DNA from: Ipomoea triloba
Taxonomy: Eukaryota > Streptophyta > Magnoliopsida > Solanales > Convolvulaceae
Direction: 5' to 3'
Assembly: GCF_003576645.1 (NCBI RefSeq)
Contig: NC_044920.1
Coordinates: 13,305,073 to 13,369,072 of the forward strand
DNA length: 64,000 nt
Under the pieces are notes generated by a model. It saw nothing but the letters and a program-made list of their open reading frames with translations. It did no database searches and was not told the origin of the DNA. Positions 10,671-21,470 of this stretch are shown here, piece by piece. The position numbers and the translations under genes are program-made. The stretch's first letter is position 1; each line of letters opens with the position of its first letter.

Positions 10671-12196
10671 AAATCGGTTGTTGCTAATATCAACAATATA
10701 TAAATTTGATGCCATCTTTTGTGGCAGCTGACCAGTGAACTGGTTATTGTTAATCTGCAACACTTCCAAATTCTCAGCCGTCCATAAACCTTCAGAAATT
10801 TCACCCGAAAATCGGTTGTTGCTGATATCAACTAGAGATAAATTTGATGCCACCTTTTGTGGCAGCTGACCAGTGAACTGGTTATTGTTAATCAGCAACT
10901 CTGTCAAAGGCCCAATTGTCCATAGACCATCAGGAATTGTACCGGAAAGATTGTTTCTCTCAACCCTGACTCCACTCATGGTGTTGCAATCCTCAAGTGA
11001 TTTTGGTAACTCACCCGTGAGATTGTTGTCAAAAGCATAAATGCCATACAATACCTTATTATAACACAAACCATCTGGTAGTGATCCTGTAAGATGGTTT
11101 TTGGAGACATCAAAAACTTTAAGCTTCGAAAATCGACCTAAATCTGGCGGAAGTTCACCTGACAGATTATTCATGAAGAGTTCAATAGAAGACAGTGCTG
11201 GCAGTCTACCTATGCCTACTGGTATTTTCCCTGATAATTGATTCATGAACAAGGCCAAATTTTCCAACTTTACCATCTTTCCGATGTCTTCTGGAATGCT
11301 CCCCGTCAAGCTGTTATTAGAAAAATCAATAACATTCAAATTCAATGCCATAACTGGACGGGGAACAGGCCCAGACAATCTGTTTGTGTAGAGGAAAACC
11401 GTGGTCAAATTCTTGAGCAGGAAGAAGTCACTTGGAATGTTTCCACTCAAGTCATTTTTGCATAAATCCAGGTACTCTAGTGCTTCCATGCTGCTGATAT
11501 TTTCCGGGATTTTGCCAATCAAGTTGGCCTCTTTCATCCAGAGGTGTCTCAGTTTCTTCAACTGGGTAAAACTTGGCGGGATTTCCTGTGGTGAGAAACT
11601 ATTCTGGCTAAGAACAAGAACTTCAAGATTCAGGAGGTTGCCAATCTCTGGAGCGAATGAGCCATTTGTGAACAGTCCAGCTAGCTGAAGTTCTTTTAGA
11701 CCTTTTAGGCCTTCAATTCCAGCTGGAACGCCGCCCACGAACCAGTTAGAAGACAGTTTAAGAACCTGTAGTCGAGGAAAAAGCAGGCTAATATCATCAG
11801 GGATGATGCCACTGAGGTTGTTAAAAGAAAGGTCCAAGTATTCAAGATTGGAACAATTGTACAGAAATGTAGGAAATGATCCAGGGATATTGTTGTTGTT
11901 GAGATCAAGATGAGTGAGATTTTTCAGGTCGCAGATGAAGGGGGGATTGTGTCGTTGATGATTAGGGCACCAAGCTGAATTTTGGTGACGACGCCATTCC
12001 GGCAGGTGATTCCCAGCCAGGTACAGTGGTCTGATGATGAAGTCCAGTGATGAGAGATGTTTGGTGAGTTCGAAAAGTGCTTCTTTAAATCAAGAAGAAT
12101 TGATCTGTCAGGACTGTTGCCACTGATATGGGATTGTCCATGGCAGAGGAAAGTGAAGAGTGTGAGGATGCAGAGGTTGATTGGCATGGTTGACAT
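10671..12196 (-). CDS. RLK1 5' end: signal peptide, LRR cap, first LRRs (right contig)
   Basis: The ATG at 12,196 opens MSTMPINLCILTLFTFLCHG, a good signal peptide, followed by the LRR N-terminal cap with paired cysteines (SSDHCTWLGITC). The frame then ends after NDTIPPSSAT because a C run (G run on plus, 11,940-11,945) has six bases where seven would continue IPPFICDLKNLTHLDLN. After a +1 shift the LRRs run on and equal the left-contig copy minus 42 bp. The start is convincing because orphan 5' ends at 14,985 and 15,424 use the same context. Confidence 0.85.
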
Positions 12197-12245
12197 GCAA
12201 TATGCATATACTCTGGGCAGTGATTTTAAGGTATTCTACAAGTAA

Positions 12246-12781
12246 GGATTGTTGGCATGCAAGTTCTTCTATCTTGCAGATTTTTGTGAGGACTTTCGTC
12301 AGAGTGAACTTAGTAGTCTTCGTCAGAGAGAATTTTTTATTTTTTATTTAATAAACAAGTTATAGCCCGCAACCCACCCTAGGGTCAAATTATTCTATGG
12401 ACTCGAATCCACCTTGCACAGTGAATCTGAGTTTAAAATACATAATTTACATATTGAGTACTTAAATTTGCCTTTTTTTATTTAGTAAATTCATCGGGTC
12501 TTTCTCCTGAAATTCTTACCCACAAAGAGGACCTATTGAATTTATAAGCTACCCCATTGGGTTCAAAATTTACCTATTGAATGTTCACAATTCAAATTGT
12601 GAACATTCATTATGTAAAATAATAAACATTCAGTATGTAACCGTGTATTTTGAACACGTCCATTTTACAAGATAGACATGGCTTCATGGTATAATTATTG
12701 GCTGCGGGCCTTCCTGGATAGGCCCGTTAGGCCCACATTTTCGCAGACCATATATTTTATTATCCTAATTTGCCCCAGTTG
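12246..12781. other. RLK1 5' flank, no gene seen
   Basis: This is upstream flank of the minus-strand receptor. It contains a fragment beginning 'ctatggactcgaatccacc' (about 12,395) that resembles one end of the local Mutator-type MITE family, and a short inverted repeat 'gttcacaatt...aattgtgaac' at about 12,582-12,606. No coding region is apparent. Confidence 0.5.
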
Positions 12782-13165
12782 TTATGCCATGGACCCAGGT
12801 CCACTATGCAAGGTGGCCCCGAGTCCATGTTCACAATTTCATAACTCCATGTTCATAATTTCATAATTCCATATTCACAATTTCATAGCTCTACGTTCAC
12901 AGTTTAATAACTCTATATTCACAATTTCATAACTCTATGTTCAATAGTATCAAAACTTTGTGTTCAACAGTATAACACAATTTTGAATTTATATAACAAA
13001 ATTGTGAATATAGAGTTCAAAATTTGTGAATATTGAGTAATGTAATTTTGTACATTGAAATCTAAAATTGTGAACATAGAATTCTAAATTTGTGAACATA
13101 AAATTCTAAATTTATAAACATAGACTCGGATCCACCTTGCTAGGTAGACCCGGGTCCATAGCATA
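12782..13165. mobile_element. Mutator-type MITE, copy A
   Basis: The ends are TTATGCCATGGACCCAGG and, inverted, a diverged TTATGCTATGGACCCGGG. The interior is made of 'gttcacaatttcataactcta' phrases on the left and inverted 'aaattgtgaacatagagttc' phrases on the right, so the element can fold almost end to end. Related elements lie at 14,390, 29,321 and 40,417, and the same terminal sequence marks the larger Mutator element at 30,869. I could not find a convincing 9-bp target duplication. Confidence 0.65.
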
Positions 13166-13227
13166 ATTTGCCAATTTGCCCTATCGCAGAGTTTTGGTCC
13201 ACTTTTGACACCCCTAATCTTGTGTAA

Positions 13228-13796
13228 GGGGGGTGTATTCAATCACGATTTTCATGAACTTTTAAATACTTTTATCAACTTTAAAAGTTTGGTGGTATTC
13301 AATTTAGACTTTTATAAACTCTTTAAAAGTCTACCTGTATTCAATTCAAACTTTTCAAAACTCTTTAAAAGTATACAGGTATTCGATACAGACTTTTATA
13401 GAGTTTTTAAAAGTCTACTGGTATTCAAAAAGTTACTGACTTTCACAAATTCTGTCAGAATAGGATTTCTATAAACTTTTTCTTCATTAATATAAATAGA
13501 TGAAATCCAACCCTCCAACCCCAAACTTTTCAACATTCTCTACAGACTTTTTTTCGCCTATCTTAACAAGGCAAAATTTTCATCAATTTTATGGTACGTT
13601 TCAAATCTTTCATAAATACTTTTTTTTAATGTTCAAGCAAATTTTTTGTTGCCATCGCAACAAAATAATTGCTTCGATCGCAGCAAAAAAAATTGTTGCG
13701 ATCTTGCTGCTGTTCGCAGCAAATTTTTTAATTTATAATTTTTTAATTTTATTTAATTAATATGTCTATAATTTTGTATAATTGTATGTTTATTAA

Positions 13797-13860
<64 letters not shown>

Positions 13861-14197
13861 TTTAGGAATAATATACTCTATTTTTGTGACATCAATATTT
13901 TTCTTTTTATATTTTTACAATGCACTAATTTATAGATAATATATTAATAGAAGTTATGGAATGTTTGTGAGGGTGTATTCAATTTAGAGTTTTAATGACT
14001 TTTGTAAACTTTTTAATATGAAAAAGCTTTTAAAAGTTTATAAATGTTTGTTCTATGGATATTTATAAACTCTTACAAAGTTTATAAAAGTTTAAAAGAT
14101 TCTAAGAAAGTTTACAAAAACTCTACAAAAGTCAATTAAAATCCATCACTTTAAAAATCTTTGAAAGTTTTTAAAAGTCTTGATTGAATACAACCCC
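13228..14197. mobile_element. PIF/Harbinger MITE with TAA target duplication
   Basis: The element begins GGGGGGTGTATTCAATCA and ends TTGATTGAATACAACCCC, an imperfect terminal inverted repeat typical of plant Harbinger/Tourist elements. It is flanked by direct TAA duplications (13,225-13,227 and 14,198-14,200). 'AACTTTTAAA' phrases recur inside, an (AT)n tract lies at about 13,802-13,857, and a second 'gggtgtattcaattta' at 13,971 suggests a nested or duplicated end. I see no transposase. Confidence 0.8.
13802..13857. repeat. (AT)n microsatellite
   Basis: Uninterrupted AT dinucleotide array inside the Harbinger MITE. Confidence 0.95.
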
Positions 14198-14389
14198 TAA
14201 GACTCGATCTCATAACCTCGCATTTGAAAGACTTCTATTTTCCTTAAATTTCCTGAAAATTAAATAACCAAAACATGCAAAACTTAGCAAATAAGGGTAA
14301 TTTAGTCAAACACAAAATCCTATTAACTGTTCAATCTTTGCAAATACAAACTTCTTTCTGGCCGACCTAATTAAGGAGTAAAGGGTAAA

Positions 14390-14905
14390 TTATGCTGTGG
14401 ACCCAGGTGGACCTGGGTCCAAAACTACGTCGTGTTTTTCTTTTTTTTTTTTTTTTTTAAATTAGTAAACATATTGCTGAGTATAGAGTTGTCCAAAAAT
14501 GTGCGAATGTAGAGGTTTCAAAGTGTGAATGTAGAGTATAGAAATCGTGAATGTAGATTTATGATTTTGTGAATGTAGAGTTGCCCAGAAATGTGTGAAT
14601 ATGGAGTATAGAAATCGTGAATGTGGAGTTATGCATGTGTGAATCTGTAATAGAGTTAAGAAGTTCTAGCAACTTGCAGCCCTATAATGTGTGAATGTGG
14701 AGTTCTCAAGTTGTGAATATGGAGTATAGGACCTGTGAATATATAGTTTTGAATGTGTGAATACATAACAGTGGTAATATAGTTACTAAACATATAATCC
14801 TGTAATGTGCGAATGTGGAGTTTACAAAGTGTGAATGTAGAGTATAGTGTATGTGAATGTAGACCCAGGTCCACCTTGCAAGGTGGACCTGGGTCCACGG
14901 CATAA
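14390..14905. mobile_element. Mutator-type MITE, copy B
   Basis: This starts TTATGCTGTGGACCCAGG and ends with the hairpin GGACCTGGGTCCACGGCATAA. Just inside the left end is 'aaaactacgtcgtgttt', matching the 'aaaacgacgtcgtttt' next to the Mutator element end at 30,910. The interior carries repeated 'gtgtgaatgtagagt' phrases identical in type to those in the Mutator gene introns. It is therefore probably an internally deleted derivative of that element. It lies in the 5' part of an orphan receptor-kinase start. Confidence 0.7.
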
Positions 14906-14924
14906 CAACCCGAAGTAAAGTATA

Positions 14925-14990
14925 TTAGTTTTTTCATACCAAAATAGTTGAGGATGCAGAGGTTGTTTGGCATGGTTGACATGCAAAGTG
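14925..14990 (-). pseudogene. Orphan 5' end of an LRR-RLK paralog
   Basis: The minus strand encodes MSTMPNNLCIL, nearly the signal peptide start of RLK1 (MSTMPINLCILTL), then diverges into unrelated sequence and MITE copy B. The upstream 'gcatatattctaggcattga' equals the flank of the RLK1 start. Only the first 12 or so codons survive. Confidence 0.65.
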
Positions 14991-15199
14991 CATATATTCT
15001 AGGCATTGATTGCTGGCATGAAAATCCTTCTATCTTAACAGAATTTTTAAGGAGAAAGACTAGCCACTATTGCAGTATTGTAGAGTCAAGTTAGTAGTCT
15101 TCTGGAATCACCGTAGTGGTCTTTTAGTAAGTTTTAAAAAAATATATCATAGTAACTGGTTGTTATTAACAATTTAACATCCTGTGGAAGTTTGTTAAT

Positions 15200-15424
15200 A
15201 TTACGGCCAGCGGGCCAGGTGCAGTGGTCTGATGATGAATTCCAGTGAGAAATGTTCGGTGAATTTGAAAAGTGCTTCTTTAAATAAAAAAGATTTGATC
15301 TTTCAGAATTGATACTACTGGTTTGGGATTCTATATGGAAGGGTAAAGTGAAGATGAAGAGCGTAAGGATGCAGAGATTGATTCTGGTTGAGAATGATAT
15401 TGTTGACATACATGCAATGGGCAT
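15200..15424 (-). pseudogene. Orphan LRR-RLK 5' exon fragment
   Basis: This begins near MSTISFSTRINLCILTLFIF, a signal peptide, then SERSNLFYLKKHFSNSPNIS and SSDHCTWP, matching the N-terminal cap of RLK1. It ends abruptly where the LRRs should start, and the following residues are unrelated. The 5' flank also matches RLK1. It is a truncated duplicate in the receptor cluster. Confidence 0.75.
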
Positions 15425-15649
15425 ATATTCTGGGCAGTGACTTTAAGGTTTTCTTTAAATAAGGATTGTTATCCTCTTTCAAATTTTATAGTCGAATATA
15501 TGAAGGGATTAAGTGTGAAAGACTTTGATACTTGTTTGTTTACTTTTTTTATATCTTATTATAATATTATTAGATTTAAATCCTATAGAAATTACAAAAC
15601 TCCTTACTATTTTATTGATTACTACTAACTCTGTTACAATGTAGTAGTC

Positions 15650-15770
15650 TGTTCATAGCTACTTTCTGGGCAACTAAGGCTCAAAGTCTCAAACCCACTC
15701 CCATTATCCATGAAGGAGTGTAAACCGGGACATCGGGTGCCACCACAAGGTCTTTGGCTTATTCATCTAC
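15650..15770 (-). mobile_element. tRNA-derived SINE-like repeat, copy 1
   Basis: Read on the minus strand it contains 'ggtggcacccgatgtcccgg' and 'gagtgggtttgagactttga', matching the plus-strand copy at 43,390-43,495 over about 100 bp. That copy has a good B box (GGGTTCGAGCC) and an A-box-like TAGTGGCACCCGG, so this is probably a SINE with a weakened B box. Confidence 0.6.
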
Positions 15771-17239
15771 TTCTAAACAATAGAATAAAAAAATAAAGGA
15801 GAAAAATGAAAAAGTAAAATAAAAAATCCACTACTATAGAAAACAACTTTAACGTCGATTTTTTAGCACTTTTAACGCCGGTTAAAAATCAACGTCGATC
15901 TGACAGACGTTGTATATGAATGATACAAACTCGGTTGTATATTAAGGATAACCGACGTCGTTTATTATTTAAAAAAAAAAAGAGAAAAAAAGATACGACG
16001 TCGGTTTTTTTGGGAAAACCGACGTCGTATCCTACATTTAAAAAAAATAAACGATGTCGATTTTTGCTTAAAACTCGACGTGGTTTATTTTAAAAAAAAT
16101 AAATAAATTACATACGGCGTCGGTTATACGAAATAACCGACGCCTTAAGTGGTTTTTTTTAAATAATATACGACGTCGTTTATTTTATTTTTTTAATAAT
16201 TAAATATATTTTACGAATTCACCTAAAACCTGTGCAGTAATATTTACAATTCACACATCAAGTTTCAAAACATGTGCAACAAATTAACATTTATAATCTC
16301 ACAATTGATGAAACTAATAAATTTCTCAATTAATTAAACTAATAAACATCACAACTAATCAAACTAATAAATTCTACAATAACTAATAAGACATTGAATA
16401 TTCAACATAAATCTCACAATTTAATAAATAATAAACAACAAGTATTTAACATAAATCTCACACCTCATCAAATTAAAGAAGTAATCTATCAACCATTCAT
16501 CAATTAAATATTGGCATCATTTGTCTCTAACTTCATCAATATCTTTTTGATTGTAGGACAATCTTCCTTTCTCTCCAAAAGCTACAAAGTTTAAAAGAGA
16601 TAAAAAATTAATAAGTTAGTATTTTTAAAAATATGAAGAAGGAAGATACTTTATTAAATTACTTGCCTTATTTATTCCCTTGTATGCTCCCAATAAAATG
16701 ATTTCCAAAATAAATTTCATCACATAATATCCGCATTCGGTACCTCCTCTTTGTATGGCACACTACATTTGAAGTAAATAATATAATTAAGATTTTATTA
16801 ATAAAAAACAATAAGATATATGTACTTACCAAACATGTAATCCATTTTAGTTGACGACTTACTTTCTTTCCACCTATTATGTTTTTTTCCTTCAAAGACC
16901 TATTAATATAAGACATATAAAACATACATAAATGTTTGACATCACTATATTAATAATAAGTATTAATTATATTTATAAATTTACATACATTTCAGTTATA
17001 TCTTTAATATCCTCACGTGGCTGATGACCAATGGAATCAAACCAATATATCTTTCATTACTACCCGGAAGGTTATTCTTTGCAAAGTTAATAAATTTTTT
17101 AACTCCATCTTCGTATTCCTGACTAGTTCGAGAAACATTCATCCAATTTTTATCCATCACAAACCAATCTAAAATAATATTAATCCTAATTAAACTTAAG
17201 TTAACACTAATTCAACAAATTCTATATAATAATAACAAA

Positions 17240-17550
17240 CAAAGCATAAATAAACATAGACCACGGTGTGGCTAATTACCCGATGCAGAATATAAAGCCA
17301 AAGCATAAATAAACATAGGTCACGATGTGGCTAATCACCGGATGCAGAATATAAAGCCAAAGCATAAATAAACATAGACCACGGTGTGGCTAATCACCGG
17401 ATGCAGAATATAAAGCCAAAGCATAAATAAACATATATCATGGTGTGGCTAATCACCAGATGCAGAATATAAAGCCAAAGCATAAATAAACATAGATCAC
17501 GGTGTGGCTAATCACCGGATGCGGAATATAAAGCCAAAACATAAATAAAA
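17240..17550. repeat. Tandem repeat, about 59-bp unit, five copies
   Basis: Units contain 'aaagcataaataaacatag', 'cacggtgtggctaatcacc' and 'ggatgcagaatataaagcc', with few differences. A sixth degenerate start follows at about 17,535. The array lies inside the CACTA-like element. Confidence 0.85.
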
Positions 17551-18339
17551 ATAGAAAAAAATCTTACCTCACCACAGAGTTGTCCACGTCAGTAAAAAAA
17601 TCCCGAATCTAACTAATTACCTACAAGTTTTATTTGTAAATTAATATAGTAAATTGATATTATTTTATAACAATACTATTATAAAAATCTCAAAATAATT
17701 TACAATTTAATAAAATACTAAAATACCATAAATTCAACAATAATATTTAAACTAATGCTTAAATATCTCAATAATTCCTTAAACTTAAACAACATTAACA
17801 ATAATTCCTAAGTTTCAAAGTATATTAACATTAATTCTTAAAACTTGAAATAAATTAACAGTAATTCTTAAAATATATTATAATTCTTAAATTTGAAATA
17901 TATTAATCTATAAATAATTCGAAATATATTACAAATAATTCCTAAAATACATAATAATTTCTTAAAATTCAAAATTATTAATTTATAAGACTTAAAATAC
18001 ATAATAATTCCTAAAATTCGAAATTATTAATTTATAAGGCCTAAAATACATAATAATTCCAAAAATTCAAAATATATTATAAATAATTCCTAAAATACAT
18101 AATAACTTCTTAAAATTCGAAATAATTAATTTATAAGGCCGAAAATACATAATAATTCCTAAAATTCGAAATATATTATAAATAATCCCTAAAATACACA
18201 ATTATTTTTTAAATTTAAAATTATTAATTTATAAGACCTAAGATATATAATAAACCCTAAAATACATAATAATTTCAAAAAATTCGCAATATATTAACAA
18301 ATAATTCAAAATTTGAAATATATTAAAAAAATAATTTTT

Positions 18340-18660
18340 ACCGGCCGAAGGCGGTAATGGGAGGCGGTGGAACCTCGTAGTGGCAGGGGAGGCGTGCGGG
18401 ATGGTAGTGTTGCGGTGGCGGAGCGGTGTGACGACGCGGTGGCCTTGGCAGTGGCGGGCGGTGGCTGCAGCTGCTCCGTGCGATGGCGGTGGGGCGACTT
18501 GGCGTGCGGTGGCGGTGCGCTGTCGCGGTGCGACGACGCGGTGATAGTGGCAGGCTATGGCTGCAGCTGCTCCGTGCGGTGGCGGTGGGGCGACTTGGCG
18601 TGCGGTGGCGGTGCGACGACTTGGCTTTTACATGAGAAGAAGAAGGTTTTGCGGTGAGAA
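18340..18660. other. GC-rich patch inside CACTA-like element
   Basis: A sharply GC-rich island within AT-rich DNA, made of imperfect 'ggcggtggcggtgcg' repeats, with a longer unit repeated at about 18,465 and 18,555. It may be a captured 5' exon of a host gene, since a similar island closes the CACTA element at 24,100, but no protein family is recognisable. Confidence 0.4.
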
Positions 18661-18869
18661 GAAGAAGGTTTATTACAGATCTACTATGCCTACAGTTTAT
18701 TAATTTCCGCTGTGCGTACTGTTTATTAAAACCCTACGGCGTCGGTTGTTGATACAATAGATGCCGTAGGGTTTTTATTTTTTAAAAAAAATAGGAAAAG
18801 GCGACGTAATGATATTTAAAAAATAATAATAAATATACGACATTGGTTCGCTTACAAACCGACGTCGTA

Positions 18870-18874
<5 letters not shown>

Positions 18875-18927
<53 letters not shown>
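18875..18927. repeat. (AT)n microsatellite followed by poly-T
   Basis: Uninterrupted AT array followed by about 20 T, inside the CACTA-like element. Confidence 0.95.
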
Positions 18928-18943
<16 letters not shown>

Positions 18944-19595
18944 ATTTTTTTAATTATACCATACGACGTCGGTTTCTAAGAAGAACTGATGCCGTATGGT
19001 ATAATTAAAAAAAATATTAAAAAAATATATTAAATACGACGTTGGTTCGTAAGCGAACTGACGTCGTATAGTATTTATTTTAATTTTTTTAAAATATTAT
19101 ATAAAAATCGACGTCGTATGTTTTTCGTAATTTTTTAAAAATAGTTTAACGTCAGTTTTTTTATTAAAACCGACGTCGTATCCCTTTTTTAAAAAAATTA
19201 TAAATATAAATAATTTTTTGACGTCGGTTTTTTAAAAAACCGACGTTATTTAGGCGACGTATGTGTATATATATGTATTAGGGTTAGTTGTGATATGTTT
19301 CTATGGTTATCCTTCAATATACAATAAGGCTATTCATACTATTATACTAATGCTTATAATTATTAAGCTACCAAAATTGTTCTAACTATACAAGGTAATG
19401 ATTAACTAGTATATATTGCATAATTTCCTCGCCCTAGTTGAAATTTAGTTTACTTATACCATGCCGTACCTATACTTTCATCTTGTTCACCATGAACAAG
19501 TATTTGTACAGTATTTTTTTATGAGCTGGATCGAATTGAATTCTTGCAAAATGTGAGACATATGAGTAAAAGTACAGGACTCTAACCACGATGTA

Positions 19596-20117
19596 TTATT
19601 TGGCACTTCTATAAGATTTTATTGAAAGGACAAAAAAAAAATAATTTATACCTTTCTTTTTGAACCATGCTCTTGTTTTAGGACGATATTTCTTTACATG
19701 TCTTGTTTTCTTATTAAAAAAACACCTAACAGCCTTTTGAATTTGAACTGCTTGAACCTTCATTGGGGCCTTGTTCTTCTTCATTCTTCTAACCTAGTTT
19801 GAACTTATTTCTATTCTTGGTTAGTACGAGATGAACAGAATTATCCTTCATTTTCTTCAGTATCCCTTTCTCTTGATGTAGTAGATGTTTAAGTTCTAAA
19901 AAATCTCCACTGTTTCTTAAGGGTGTTATTGTTCACCAAACTTTGCTGGTGGAAGAAAAATAATGAAAAAGTGTACTAACCAAGAATCACTCACTTCCAT
20001 TCCCAACCTTGTTAACTTTTGTGAAAGATTGGCCATCTCATCACAATGATCAAGGATTGGCTTGGAGTTCAACCCATTAAACTTAATCACAACGTTTCCA
20101 GACGCAAAAAAGGTCAA
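19596..20117 (-). pseudogene. Relic of a Copia gag (UBN2 region and zinc knuckle)
   Basis: The minus strand from 20,117 encodes KFNGLNSKPILDHCDEMANL, then LTRLGMEVSDSWLVHFF and LPPAKFGEQ, the helix-rich core typical of plant Copia gag. After stops and frameshifts there is NSVHLVLTKNRNKFK, then CFFNKKTRHVKKYRPKTRAWF, a degraded CCHC knuckle that has lost cysteines. It lies directly beside the younger Copia element inserted at 20,149. Confidence 0.7.
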
Positions 20118-20148
20118 TCAAATCTGCAAAAGTTCATACATGCCTAGC

Positions 20149-20372
20149 TGAGGAGTTTCACGTACAAAATGAATGGAAGGGAAAGCTTGATTGAACTGTC
20201 ATTTGGTAAAGTGAAGTTACATTCAACAGAAAGAGGTGGTGAGCTTATATACATGGAACGGTTGCAACTAACTAAGGGTGTGTAAGGACAAGAAAGTCCC
20301 TTATGCTTATAACAGAATACAATAACCGTTCAATTCACTACTCAGTCTGCTTTGGTTCATCACCCTCCAATA
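20149..20372 (-). repeat. Copia 3' LTR
   Basis: 224 bp. On the minus strand it begins TATTGGAGGGTGATG and ends CGTGAAACTCCTCA. It differs from the 5' LTR by a short deletion (the 5' copy has an extra 'tgagtatg') and a few substitutions. A TA start in place of the usual TG is shared by both LTRs. Confidence 0.9.
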
Positions 20373-20554
20373 CCCCCCGTAAACTGGGGCATGCATGTTT
20401 TGTGTGCCCAGTTTAAAGGTGAAGATTTGAAACATTGTTGTAGGAAGAGCTATTGTAAGGCCATCAGCGATTTGATTTGATGATGGAACTGCTAGGAGTT
20501 TAATAAGCCTTTGGCTGACCTTCTCGCGAACTAGATGACAATCAATGTCAATAT
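20373..20554 (-). pseudogene. Copia RNase H C-terminal part and polypurine tract
   Basis: The minus strand encodes HIDIDCHLVREKVSQRLIKL and SSNQIADGLTIALP, the end of Copia RNase H. It is cut off from the rest (24,380-25,690) by the CACTA element, which entered exactly within the codons for ERTKHIDID. The polypurine run lies at 20,373-20,378. Confidence 0.85.
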
Positions 20555-21389
20555 CACTAGTACAAAAACAGGCATTTGCGTATGGAGTTTTGGACTTTCT
20601 GCGTCTGGAATACTCCAGATGCATATGCCGTAGACGCAGTTGCCATGGACTATCTGCGTCCGGCCCAGTTCCGGACGCACTGGTATTTTTTTATTTTATA
20701 AAATGACTATCTGCGTCTGGAACTGCCCAGTTCCAGACGCAGATAGTCATATATATTTAAAAAAAATAAATTTTTTTGATAATAATAATAATACAATTCC
20801 TGTACATTATATTTCATCCTTGAACTCCAACACCATGCTATCAGCTTATCTGGTCAACCTACTTGTTTAAGTAGCAGAAATTGAAAACACATTCTTTAAC
20901 TATAAAATCACAACTAATTTTCAAAAAAAAAAAAAAAACAAAAAACTATAAAATCACCAACTATAAGGCCCCAAACAACATACAAATCAAATTCTTAACT
21001 TTAAAATCATAAATATAAGTCCCAAGTTACAAACATTCTGGTTAGTTAAAAGATATTGATGAGAACTGTTGAACTATTGTCCCAATTAACAAAACACATC
21101 CAGCATAAGCATGTATTTTCTGTTTCCCTTTAGCCCAGCAACCACAACAAAAGCAATCATGAACTCAATCTGGCAAAGGAAACCACAATATGGCAGTCCT
21201 GAACTCAATGCTGAAAACATGATATAGCATATGCATTGCAAGCATGTAACTTGTTATGAGATGGATATGCCTGGAAGGTTAAATCGGGTGAAATGAAACA
21301 GTGAAATACTATCTTACAACCAATCTTCATATATAACTCAGAAAGCATTATACTCATCTTTACCTTCCTTTTCAACTTGCTAGCATTTA

Positions 21390-21470
21390 GGAACAACTCA
21401 TCCCAATGTAGTAGTCATTCCTCAAGCTTTTTCAACTGTATTAACAACAAAATTCTGCAAGAAGTCAAAA
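21390..21470 (-). pseudogene. Exon-like fragment, family unknown
   Basis: The minus strand reads LLHWDELFLNASKLKRK followed by a GTAAAG donor-like site, preceded by LKKLEE and an in-frame TGA. The charged helix pattern and the splice site suggest a captured host exon inside the CACTA element. I cannot assign the source gene. Confidence 0.35.

Larger units (their letters stand above)
7221..12196 (-). pseudogene. LRR receptor-like kinase, subfamily XI / HSL1-like, interrupted (RLK1)
   Basis: The whole locus is a plasma-membrane LRR receptor kinase of the kind that senses extracellular peptide or other ligands and phosphorylates Ser/Thr targets. In order on the minus strand it has an ATG and signal peptide at 12,196, the LRR N-terminal cap, about 20 LRRs, a transmembrane helix near 8,395-8,460, a kinase domain with one 100-bp intron, and a short acidic/serine tail. 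Three things break it: a missing base in a C run near the N-terminus, an in-frame TAA just inside the membrane, and an internal duplication around the N at 10,670. The catalytic motifs are intact, so decay is recent or partly a sequence artefact. Subfamily placement rests on LRR style and the intron in the APE segment. The ligand is unknown. Confidence 0.8.
15829..19260. mobile_element. Non-autonomous CACTA-like element, right end not found
   Basis: The left end begins CACTACTATAGAAAAC. Both flanks are packed with short hairpins built on the palindrome CGACGTCG with TTTT/AAAA arms (15,850-16,200 and 18,730-19,260), as in subterminal regions of plant CACTA elements. The interior holds a tandem repeat, an AT-rich stretch of 'aataattcctaaaatacat' phrases, and a GC-rich patch at 18,340-18,650. 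A matching inverted CACTA end was not seen near 19,260, so the right boundary is a guess and the end may be deleted. No transposase is visible. Confidence 0.55.
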
